Below, in pieces: positions 1 to 5,358 of a stretch of DNA of 7,354 nt; positions within the stretch are counted from its first letter, which is position 1, and each line of letters opens with the position of its first letter. Origin of the DNA: Gammaproteobacteria bacterium (GTDB taxonomy: Bacteria > Pseudomonadota > Gammaproteobacteria > Methylococcales > Methylomonadaceae); the NCBI GenBank assembly GCA_024276805.1, contig JAJRWJ010000015.1, positions 1 to 7,354 of the forward strand. Reading direction: 5' to 3'. The notes beneath the pieces are model-generated. The model was not told the DNA's origin, made no database searches, and saw nothing but the letters and a program-made list of their open reading frames with translations. Position numbers and translations under genes: made by a program.

Positions 1-1639
1 CAAAGCTGCCATCGATACCTATGGCATTGAGAACATTCAATACCATCACCATTGGAATAATGACCTTTCCGGCATTGAACATGAAAGTCCGCAATCGATC
101 CCAGGTACGCAAACCGACGCCATGCAATGTCGGCATATGATACAAGGGCAATTCCATGATAAATGGCGAGGCATCCCCCTTGAACAGGGTATGGCGCATG
201 ATCAACCCGGTCATCACCGCTGCGGCAATGCCCAGAAGATACAAGGCAAATACCAGATTCTGCCCGCCCGAGGGAAAAAACGCCGCGGCAAACAGCGCAT
301 AGACCGGCAGTCTCGCTCCGCAGGACATGAACGGATTCATGATATTGGTCAGGATACGATCGCGCGGATTCTCCAGAGTGCGTGTCGCCATAATGGCCGG
401 CACATTGCAACCAAAGCCGATGATCATCGGTACAAAGGATTTTCCAGGAAGACCGATCATGCGCATGAAACGATCCATGACGAAGGCGGCTCTGGCCATA
501 TAACCAGAATCTTCCAATGCCGACAAAAACAAAAACAGAAATCCGACAATCGGGATAAACGTCGCAACGACCTGTATGCCACCACCTATGCCATTGCTCA
601 GCAAAACCACCAGCCACTGTGGCCAATGCAGTGCTGTCAGGGCCTCCCCCAACCCATCCACCAGAATTGCAGCCACCGCGATATCGAAAAAATCGACAAA
701 GGCACTGCCAATATTGATGGTGAACATGAACATCAGATACATCACCCCCAGAAAAATGGGAATGCCAAGAAACCGGTTCAGAACGAAGTGATCTATCTGT
801 TCACTGCGATGCCGGTTGACCTCTGTAGTCTTTATCACACAAGAGCGGGTCAGGGCATTGACAAAACCGTAGCGCGCATCCGCCGTGAGAATATCGATTT
901 CATCGGCCGTCCGCTCTTCCACTTCGGCTTGCAACTGTCTGACTCTGTTGACAATTTCAGGGCCTGCCAGCTGCTTTGCCAGGGTATCGTCTTCCAGGAG
1001 CCGGACTGCCAGCCAGCGCAGATCGCATTTTTCCCTGCTGGCAACATCCGCAACCAACAAGGAAACCTGTTCGATGGCTCTTTCCAGAGCAGGATCATAG
1101 GTGATGACCAGATGAGGCACCGGTTTTTCCCGGGCGGCCTGATTGATCGCCCGTTTCAACTGCTCCAACCCTGTTTTTTTAGATGCCGTCAAGGGAATCA
1201 CCGGGCAGCCAATCCTATCGGCCAGTGCCTGCACATCGATTTTCACCCCACGCTGTTCGACGATATCCATCATGTTCAAGGCTATCAGCATCGGCACTTT
1301 CATTTCCACCAATTGCGTGCTCAGATACAGATTCCTTTCTATATTGGCGGCATCGATGATGTTGATAATCAAATCCGCTTTTCTGCTGGCCACGTAATCA
1401 CGGGCAACTTTTTCGTCGATGGAAATTTCGTCATCGGCAGCCTCCAGCGAATAGGTCCCGGGCAGATCGACGACATTAATGGTTTTGCCCTGAAATACAT
1501 ATTCGCCGGTTTTTTTCTCGACGGTCACTCCAGGCCAGTTGCCGACATTTTGTCTGGCGCCCGTCAGGGCATTGAACAGCGTCGTCTTCCCGCAATTGGG
1601 ATTACCGACGACTCCTATCGTGTAATCATATGACATCAT
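1..1639 (-). CDS. feoB: FeoB, ferrous iron transporter, N-terminal 546 codons (runs off left edge)
   Basis: Inner-membrane Fe(II) uptake protein with a cytosolic GTPase-like domain. Reading the minus strand from ATG at 1639 gives an uninterrupted frame to the window edge. The G1 loop GNPNCGKT is at residues 12-19, the switch I stretch NVGNWPGVTVE at about 31-41, G3 DLPG at 58-61 and G4 NMMD at 122-125. A helical linker follows, then the membrane part begins with VLNRFLGIPIFL. Characteristic FeoB membrane motifs are present: SGYMARAAFVMDR, GFGCNVP and PFMSCGARLP, the last two with the conserved cysteines. The frame stops at the edge shortly after the motif AGKVII. Compared with the roughly 770-residue enterobacterial protein, the last third is outside the window. 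The start overlaps the feoA stop by four bases (ATGA, 1639-1636), so translation is probably coupled. A second ATG directly follows the first, so the start could be one codon later. Identity is secure; completeness cannot be judged. Confidence 0.97.
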   Translation of the reverse strand, partial: MMSYDYTIGVVGNPNCGKTTLFNALTGARQNVGNWPGVTVEKKTGEYVFQGKTINVVDLPGTYSLEAADDEISIDEKVARDYVASRKADLIINIIDAANIERNLYLSTQLVEMKVPMLIALNMMDIVEQRGVKIDVQALADRIGCPVIPLTASKKTGLEQLKRAINQAAREKPVPHLVITYDPALERAIEQVSLLVADVASREKCDLRWLAVRLLEDDTLAKQLAGPEIVNRVRQLQAEVEERTADEIDILTADARYGFVNALTRSCVIKTTEVNRHRSEQIDHFVLNRFLGIPIFLGVMYLMFMFTINIGSAFVDFFDIAVAAILVDGLGEALTALHWPQWLVVLLSNGIGGGIQVVATFIPIVGFLFLFLSALEDSGYMARAAFVMDRFMRMIGLPGKSFVPMIIGFGCNVPAIMATRTLENPRDRILTNIMNPFMSCGARLPVYALFAAAFFPSGGQNLVFALYLLGIAAAVMTGLIMRHTLFKGDASPFIMELPLYHMPTLHGVGLRTWDRLRTFMFNAGKVIIPMVMVLNVLNAIGIDGSF

Positions 1640-1869
1640 GTTTTCTCTATCAGCAGCATCGCCGCTTCATCTTTGCGCAGAGTCAGGGAGAATCCTCGCA
1701 CCTGCAGCTCCACCGGATCGCCCATGGGCGCAAACCGCTTGATCCTGAATTCGGTGCCTGGCGTCAGGCCCATCGCCAGCAACCGCTTGCGATAGGCTTT
1801 GCCGGATTTGTCGAAACCAATGACCTTGCCTGTATCTCCGGGCGTTAGATCTTTTAGATGCGTAACCAT
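1636..1869 (-). CDS. feoA: FeoA, small SH3-like partner of FeoB
   Basis: Small cytosolic protein that associates with FeoB and is needed for Fe(II) uptake; in the family it is an SH3-like fold. The 77-residue product shows the FeoA core: LKDLTPGDTGKVIGF at the N-terminus, YRKRLLAMGLTPG at 26-38, APMGDPVELQVRG at 47-59 and a C-terminal LTLRKDEAAMLLIE strand pair. The ATG at 1869 is chosen because it gives the usual family length of about 75-80 residues and begins right at the conserved domain. An upstream TTG at 1926 would add 19 residues unlike any FeoA. No good Shine-Dalgarno sequence precedes the ATG (the upstream bases are AT-rich). The stop TGA lies inside the feoB start (ATGA). About 600 bases upstream to lapA hold no gene, so feoA is probably first in its transcript. 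Confidence 0.93.
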   Translation of the reverse strand: MVTHLKDLTPGDTGKVIGFDKSGKAYRKRLLAMGLTPGTEFRIKRFAPMGDPVELQVRGFSLTLRKDEAAMLLIEKT

Positions 1870-1950
1870 AGAACAATTGAATGATAAATTTTTTGTCGAA
1901 TTTGAGAATAGGATAGGCCATAGCAAGGCAAGGATATTGACAATACTCTA

Positions 1951-1969
1951 ATCAATAATCGTTCTCATT
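1951..1969 (-). promoter_or_regulatory. Candidate Fur box upstream of feoAB
   Basis: On the minus strand this reads AATGAGAACGATTATTGAT. By eye about 14 of 19 positions match the commonly seen Fur-site form AATGATAATGATTATCATT. It lies about 80 bases upstream of the feoA start, a plausible operator position, and feoAB is a classic Fur-repressed operon. No convincing -35/-10 pair could be fixed around it: TATAGT at about 1977-1982 and TTGTCA near 1939-1944 are only weak promoter parts. The position and match support the call, but the right half is imperfect. Confidence 0.5.
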
Positions 1970-1986
1970 TGCGATGACTATATCAC

Positions 1987-2454
1987 ATAGCCGGGAAAAG
2001 TCCACAGGAAAATTGTTTTGCTAAACCCGTATGCACCAGGCGGTCATCGATGCCGCCTGATCGCCCCCTCTGCCTGGTGGTTTTTCTCGGGATTGGGCAA
2101 CCAAGAGTCAATGAATCCATATTTGTCAGATCAGACCAACCATTATTTACAGGGCGTCATCCCGGCATGGTCCGACACCTGGCTTGAGCTGGTTCCCGGG
2201 ATGGCTTCTAGTCGCCCATTCATGGCACTGGTTACCCGCATCCCGGCGGGATTACGGAAGGGTGTATCTGGACGCAGACAAAGTATTGATCGTTGCAGGC
2301 TCTGTTTTTCGCATCCACAGAAAGAGATCATTGGTGCTTTGTCAGGATACTGGAGGGGAGGAGAACACTGCTGAAAACTGCTGGACTTCCATCAGGCAAC
2401 GTTTTCGGGCGCCTTTGGACATCATGTCACCAGCTTTGGCATAATACCCGCTGC
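1987..2454. other. Gene-free spacer between lapA and feoA
   Basis: No credible gene is seen in about 470 bases. The short open frames on both strands have no recognisable domain and are crossed by palindromes. From 2156 to 2252 the sequence contains three copies of the core ATCCCGG or its complement: CATCCCGG at 2158-2165, CCGGGATG at 2196-2203 (inverted relative to the first) and ATCCCGGCGGGAT at 2240-2252. This style resembles dispersed intergenic repeats of proteobacteria built on GTCATCCCGG...CCGGGAT. A separate palindrome sits at 2034-2085. There is no recognisable remnant of lapB, which often follows lapA, and no clear terminator just after lapA. Confidence 0.55.
2034..2085 (+). terminator. 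Hairpin followed by T-run, terminator-like on the plus strand
   Basis: CACCAGGC at 2034-2041 is perfectly complementary to GCCTGGTG at 2072-2079, followed by G and five T (2081-2085). An alternative inner hairpin uses CAGGCGG (2037-2043) and CCGCCTG (2053-2059) around CATCGATG. The outer and inner stems compete, which weakens the terminator reading. Nothing recognisable is transcribed toward it on the plus strand, so it may instead be a repeat or a block to antisense transcription toward lapA. Confidence 0.3.
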
Positions 2455-2670
2455 TTATTTTCTGAGAATCCGTTTCATCTTGGTATGGTACAAAACGGCA
2501 AAAACACCGAGAAAAATACCGGCCAGTAACTCGATGGTCAGGGCGACCGCCAAGGGCAGCGATACAGAAAAAGCGATCAGATCGATCTCCACCATCTGGA
2601 AATTGCGCAAGGAGAAGACCAACGCTATGACGAAGATAATGGCAAAGAATAAAAGAATTATAAATCTCAT
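2455..2670 (-). CDS. lapA: LapA-like (DUF1049/YciS family) inner-membrane protein, short form
   Basis: Small inner-membrane protein. In E. coli LapA works with LapB in lipopolysaccharide assembly and control of LpxC turnover. The 71-residue product has a first membrane segment at about 3-20, the family-type linker with SLRNFQMVEIDLI at about 20-32, and a second segment at about 39-61 starting LPLAVALTIELLAG, then a basic tail HTKMKRILRK. Placement after rpsA-ihfB is the standard position for lapA and supports the call. The E. coli protein is about 100 residues with a coiled-coil tail after the second membrane segment; here the tail is almost absent. Starting at ATG 2670, there is no Shine-Dalgarno sequence in the bases before it (CGGCAAACCACG). 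lapB does not follow. The call rests on topology, the linker pattern and context rather than on catalytic residues. Confidence 0.8.
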   Translation of the reverse strand: MRFIILLFFAIIFVIALVFSLRNFQMVEIDLIAFSVSLPLAVALTIELLAGIFLGVFAVLYHTKMKRILRK

Positions 2671-2694
2671 CGTGGTTTGCCGGTTTTCAGAGGT

Positions 2695-2859
2695 TAACTA
2701 GTTAGAGTCTATAAACACCCATCCATGGGATGTTTATAGAAAGAAAACAGCCAATGCGATTTGCTGTTTTCTTCATAATCAATGGCTTGGGGCCATTGAT
2801 TATGCCGGCACTTCCCTGTACCGGATTAGTTCCCGTCATTTATAGACGGGAACTAACTA
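2695..2859. repeat. Array of abutting hairpins with unrelated stems, between ihfB and lapA
   Basis: Read on the plus strand: a perfect 10-base palindrome TAACTAGTTA (2695-2704). Hairpin A has TCTATAAACA (2708-2717) with TGTTTATAGA (2731-2740), extended by CCCA/TGGG with one bulged A. Hairpin B has AAGAAAACAGC (2741-2751) with GCTGTTTTCTT (2763-2773). Hairpin C has CATAATCAATGGC (2774-2786) with GCCATTGATTATG (2792-2804). Weak hairpin D has CCGGCAC (2805-2811) with GTACCGG (2818-2824), one mismatch. Hairpin E has TTAGTTCCCGTC (2826-2837) with GACGGGAACTAA (2845-2856). A, B, C and D abut with no gap, and E follows after one base. The stems share no sequence. TAGTTAG (2699-2705) can also pair with CTAACTA (2853-2859), which would close the set into a branched structure at the cost of opening the end of E. 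It lies immediately upstream of lapA. Its function is unknown; a structured leader RNA, a folded single-stranded DNA site or a remnant of a mobile element are all possible. Confidence 0.85.
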
Positions 2860-2929
2860 ACACTTGTCACCCCAACAGTCGGGCTTCATTTATTGTCAAT
2901 TCGAGGCGCGGGGGGAAATCTTCAGCGTC

Positions 2930-3004
2930 GCAGGGCGGATAAGCGAAGCGCCATCCGCCACTTGACTTCCAAACGGTGGATGGCGCTTCGCTTATCCACC
3001 CTGC
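2930..3004. repeat. Pair of inverted REP-like palindromic units
   Basis: Two arms of 30 bases (2930-2959 and 2975-3004) are inverted copies with 28 of 30 positions matching, separated by 15 bases. Each arm is also a small hairpin by itself: GGCGGAT (2934-2940) with ATCCGCC (2953-2959), and GGTGGAT (2975-2981) with ATCCACC (2994-3000), both around a GCGAAGCGC-type core. Each hairpin carries the tetranucleotide GCAG at its 5' foot (2930-2933; the complement of 3001-3004). That layout matches REP sequences, which have a GTAG/GGAG-type tetranucleotide next to an imperfect hairpin and are mobilised by RAYT transposases. No RAYT gene is in the window. It lies about 40 bases past the ihfB stop and lacks a T-run, so it is not a standard terminator, though it could stabilise the ihfB transcript end. 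Confidence 0.8.
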
Positions 3005-3046
3005 CCAGGATTGTCAGAGCAAAATGAAATTCGAATAGCCAGGTTA

Positions 3047-3352
3047 TCAGTCTTGAATTTTGAATTTGTCACGGGAATGGTCGACTCTGTCGCGGAGTTC
3101 TTTTCCAGGCTTGAAATGGGGAACATATTTGGATGACAGCGCAACTGAATCTCCGGTTTTTGGGTTTCTTCCCATTCTCGGAGAACGATAATGCAGGGAG
3201 AAACTGCCAAAGCCTCTGATTTCTATCCGCTCACCCGCGGACAATGAGCGGCTCATCTGATCGATAATGCATTTAACCGCCAGTTCCACATCTTTATGTG
3301 CAAGATGCGGCTGTTTCCTGGCAATTACTTCAATTAATTCTGATTTAGTCAC
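3047..3352 (-). CDS. ihfB: Integration host factor beta subunit
   Basis: Sequence-specific DNA-bending nucleoid protein that pairs with IHF alpha (ihfA, not in the window) and assists transcription, replication initiation and recombination. The 101-residue product is nearly collinear with the E. coli protein: MTKSELIE start, GERIEIRGFGSFSLHYR at 40-56 with Arg46, and GRNPKTG at 61-67 containing Pro64, the residue that intercalates and kinks DNA. VPHFKPGKELRDRV follows at 77-90. The tail after residue 90 is slightly longer than in E. coli. The start is GTG: an in-frame TAG (3358-3356) lies only two codons upstream, so no earlier start exists. An AGAAGGA Shine-Dalgarno sequence (3371-3365) lies about 12 bases before the GTG, rather far. 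The gene begins only 66 bases after rpsA and behind an intrinsic terminator, so it depends on readthrough or a promoter inside rpsA; the latter is known in E. coli. Confidence 0.97.
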   Translation of the reverse strand: MTKSELIEVIARKQPHLAHKDVELAVKCIIDQMSRSLSAGERIEIRGFGSFSLHYRSPRMGRNPKTGDSVALSSKYVPHFKPGKELRDRVDHSRDKFKIQD

Positions 3353-3373
3353 AATCTACACACATCCTTCTAG

Positions 3374-3415
3374 AAAAGACAAGGGACGCCGCACGAAGGC
3401 GCGGCGTCCCTTTGT
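3374..3415 (-). terminator. Intrinsic terminator after rpsA
   Basis: On the transcribed strand a perfect 12-base-pair GC-rich stem forms between AAGGGACGCCGC (3412-3401) and GCGGCGTCCCTT (3392-3381), with an 8-base loop. It extends by ACAA/TTGT pairs around one bulged A, and is followed by C and TTTT (3377-3374). It starts 4 bases beyond the rpsA stop codon. The T-run is short, so some readthrough into ihfB is likely. The ihfB Shine-Dalgarno sequence begins 3 bases after the T-run. Confidence 0.85.
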
Positions 3416-3418
3416 GAA

Positions 3419-5086
3419 TTACTTCTCTTCCATTTGTTTGAAAATATCGCCCAGTGTCGGAGTGCCAGCCGCGGCCTGCTGCGTATAATCCTTGATCACA
3501 GCTGTTTCCTGATCCATGTCTTTCGCCTTGATGGACAGGGAAATGGATTTGCTCTTCTTATCGACGCCGATAAACTTGGCTTCCAGAGTATCGCCTTCCT
3601 TCAACAATGTCCGGGCATCTTCGACACGATCACGTTGAATTTCGGATGCACGCAGATAGCCTTCGACATTTTCCGCCAACGTGACCACGGCGCCCTTGGC
3701 ATCGACCTCCTTGATCGTACCGGTAACGATGCTGCCCTTCTCATGAACGGCCAGCCAGTTCTGGAATGGATCCTGCTCCAGTTGCTTGATGCCCAGGGAA
3801 ATACGTTCCCGTTCGGCATCGACGGCAAGTATCACGGTTTCGACTTCGTCACCTTTCTTGTAGTTGCGCAACGCGGCCTCGCCGGATTCGGTCCAGGAAA
3901 TATCGGACATGTGCACCAGTCCATCGATATTGCCTTCCAGGCCGATAAAGATGCCAAAATCGGTGATCGATTTGATTTTGCCCTTGATCTTGTCGCCTTT
4001 GTTATGGGTGGCGGCAAATTCATCCCAGGGATTCGGCACACACTGCTTCATACCCAGCGAGATGCGGCGGCGTTCCTCATCGATCTCCAGCACCATCACT
4101 TCCACTTCATCACCCAGTTGGACGACTTTGGAAGGATTGACGTTCTTGTTGGTCCAGTCCATTTCCGAGACATGCACCAAGCCTTCCACGCCCTCCTCGA
4201 TTTCGACGAAACAGCCATAGTCGGTCAGATTGTTGACTTTACCGAAGACGCGGGTGCCTGCTGGATAGCGGCGGGCAATGTTACGCCATGGATCTTCACC
4301 CAGCTGTTTCATACCCAGGGAGACGCGGCTTTTCTCTTTATCGTACTTCAGTACCTTGACTTGTACTTCCTGGCCGATTTCCACACATTCCGAAGGATGG
4401 CGGACGCGGCGCCAGGCCATGTCGGTAATATGCAGCAGACCATCGATGCCGCCCAGATCGATGAATGCGCCATAGTCGGTGAGGTTTTTCACCACGCCGG
4501 TAAGAACCGCGCCATCGTGCAGGCTTTCCAGCAACGCCTCCCTTTCCGCACTGTATTCCGATTCCACCACAGCGCGGCGGGACAATACGACATTGTTACG
4601 TTTCTGGTCGATCTTGATCACCTTGAATTCAAGATCGCGGTTTTCCAGAAAGGTGGTGTCCCTGATCGGCCGCACATCGACCAGCGAACCGGGTAAAAAG
4701 GCGCGCAACGCGCCAACGGTGACGGTAAAGCCACCTCTGACCTTGCCGGTAATACGTCCGGTAATGGTCTCGTTGTTTTCGTAGGCCTTTTCCAGATCGG
4801 CCCAGGCCTTGTTTCTTTTCGCTTTGTCGCGGGAAAGCAGGGTGGAACCCAGACCATCTTCGAAAAGGTCCAGTGCAACTTCCACTTCATCGCCAATGTT
4901 GACTTCCAGTTCACCATCGGCATTCAAAAACTGCCACTTCGGTATGATACCTTCCGATTTCAGTCCTGCATTGACGACGATCTTGTCGTTATCGATATCT
5001 ACAACCGTGCCTTTCAACATGGAGCCAGGACGCATTTCCGTCTTGGCCATACTTTCTTCAAATAATTCTGCAAAGCTTTCGCCCAT
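3419..5086 (-). CDS. rpsA: 30S ribosomal protein S1
   Basis: RNA-binding protein of the small ribosomal subunit that captures and unfolds mRNA during initiation. It is 555 residues, matching the 557 of E. coli. Six S1 (OB-fold) repeats are visible at about 21-87, 106-171, 193-261, 278-348, 365-435 and 452-521. Repeats 3 to 6 carry the pattern GxVKNLTDYGAF/CxxxxxGVEGLVHxSxM; for example NLTDYGAF at 201-208, NLTDYGCFVEIEEGVEGLVH at 286-305 and SITDFGIFIGL at 373-383. The N-terminal ESFAELFEES segment is the part that docks on ribosomal protein S2 in E. coli. The C-terminal tail TLGDIFKQMEEK is family-like. The start ATG at 5086 fits the conserved N-terminus. The ribosome-binding site is weak (GGGA about 9 bases upstream), as in E. 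coli, where S1 represses its own mRNA through a structured leader. The gene is complete, with no frameshift seen. Confidence 0.99.
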   Translation of the reverse strand: MGESFAELFEESMAKTEMRPGSMLKGTVVDIDNDKIVVNAGLKSEGIIPKWQFLNADGELEVNIGDEVEVALDLFEDGLGSTLLSRDKAKRNKAWADLEKAYENNETITGRITGKVRGGFTVTVGALRAFLPGSLVDVRPIRDTTFLENRDLEFKVIKIDQKRNNVVLSRRAVVESEYSAEREALLESLHDGAVLTGVVKNLTDYGAFIDLGGIDGLLHITDMAWRRVRHPSECVEIGQEVQVKVLKYDKEKSRVSLGMKQLGEDPWRNIARRYPAGTRVFGKVNNLTDYGCFVEIEEGVEGLVHVSEMDWTNKNVNPSKVVQLGDEVEVMVLEIDEERRRISLGMKQCVPNPWDEFAATHNKGDKIKGKIKSITDFGIFIGLEGNIDGLVHMSDISWTESGEAALRNYKKGDEVETVILAVDAERERISLGIKQLEQDPFQNWLAVHEKGSIVTGTIKEVDAKGAVVTLAENVEGYLRASEIQRDRVEDARTLLKEGDTLEAKFIGVDKKSKSISLSIKAKDMDQETAVIKDYTQQAAAGTPTLGDIFKQMEEK

Positions 5087-5102
5087 TTTCTACTTTCCCG
5101 TA

Positions 5103-5123
5103 CCTGCTTTTAGAACAAACAGG
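5103..5123 (-). promoter_or_regulatory. Hairpin just upstream of the rpsA ribosome-binding region
   Basis: In the minus-strand RNA, CCTGTTT (5123-5117) can pair with AAGCAGG (5109-5103) using one G-U wobble, with a 7-base loop. It ends about 16 bases before the rpsA ATG and just before the weak GGGA. Enterobacterial rpsA leaders use hairpins in place of a strong Shine-Dalgarno sequence for S1 autoregulation, so this may be the local counterpart. The stem is short, so the call is tentative. Confidence 0.4.
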
Positions 5124-5146
5124 CCTAACATTTAAAATAAATTAAT

Positions 5147-5174
5147 AAAAAAGCCGCTGCCTGAAAACAGCGGC
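5147..5174 (-). terminator. Intrinsic terminator or attenuator in the cmk-rpsA gap
   Basis: On the transcribed strand GCCGCTG (5174-5168) pairs perfectly with CAGCGGC (5159-5153) around an 8-base loop, followed directly by TTTTTT (5152-5147) and further AT-rich sequence. This is a textbook Rho-independent terminator. It ends only about 60 bases before the rpsA start, and no good promoter is visible in that remaining stretch. Either it terminates the aroA-cmk transcript and an unrecognised promoter follows, or it sits inside the rpsA leader and acts as an attenuator. Confidence 0.85.
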
Positions 5175-5296
5175 CACCAAGATGCACACTCTCCGCGCAT
5201 CGCTGCAAAAGGCAGAAGCGCCTCTTTATTCTGGCCAATGGCGGCATGGACCATCCCTGCTGACACGAATGGCAGCAGTCCTTCATCCGTTAGCGC

Positions 5297-5325
5297 ATTA
5301 GACAGAAGACTGAATCTGAATGCAA
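5297..5325 (-). promoter_or_regulatory. Candidate rpsA promoter downstream of cmk
   Basis: Minus-strand reading gives TTGCAT (-35, 5325-5320), a 17-base spacer and TCTAAT (-10, 5302-5297). The -10 matches the sigma-70 consensus in 5 of 6 positions and the -35 in 3 of 6. It lies 34 bases after the cmk stop, and a start near 5290 would give an rpsA leader of about 200 bases. That leader would contain a hairpin CTGCTG/CAGCAG (5278-5273 with 5262-5257), then the terminator-like hairpin at 5174-5147. This is a pattern match only. Confidence 0.45.
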
Positions 5326-5358
5326 AAAGTTCACATGCGGAGAGCTAAAATCCAAATT

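Noticed and set aside
122..1633. A 503-codon open frame on the plus strand
   Set aside because: It is the antisense shadow of feoB. The minus-strand frame has all FeoB motifs, while this frame is rich in His, Gln and Arg and has no recognisable domain.
1636..1926. Longer FeoA starting at TTG 1926
   Set aside because: The 19 added residues do not resemble FeoA proteins, and the ATG at 1869 gives the family length.
2143..2331. A 62-codon minus-strand frame between lapA and feoA
   Set aside because: It is made largely of the ATCCCGG repeat-like sequence, has no ribosome-binding site and no recognisable domain.
2695..2861. Integron attC site or CRISPR array as an explanation for the hairpin run
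   Set aside because: There is no GTTRRRY/RYYYAAC core pair in the proper layout, no integron cassette gene, and no repeated direct sequence with regular spacers.
2894..2899. TTGACA on the minus strand as a -35 box for lapA
   Set aside because: No -10-like hexamer is found 16-18 bases downstream.
3434..4696. A 420-codon open frame on the plus strand
   Set aside because: Antisense shadow of rpsA; the composition is unnatural (repeated His, Phe and Asp runs) and the opposite strand is a certain ribosomal protein gene.
5125..5286. A 53-codon minus-strand frame (ATG 5286, TAG 5127-5125) with seven cysteines in the rpsA leader, starting just after the candidate promoter
   Set aside because: It has no Shine-Dalgarno sequence, runs straight through the terminator hairpin and T-run, and resembles no known leader peptide. 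Probably chance, though conservation across species would reopen it.
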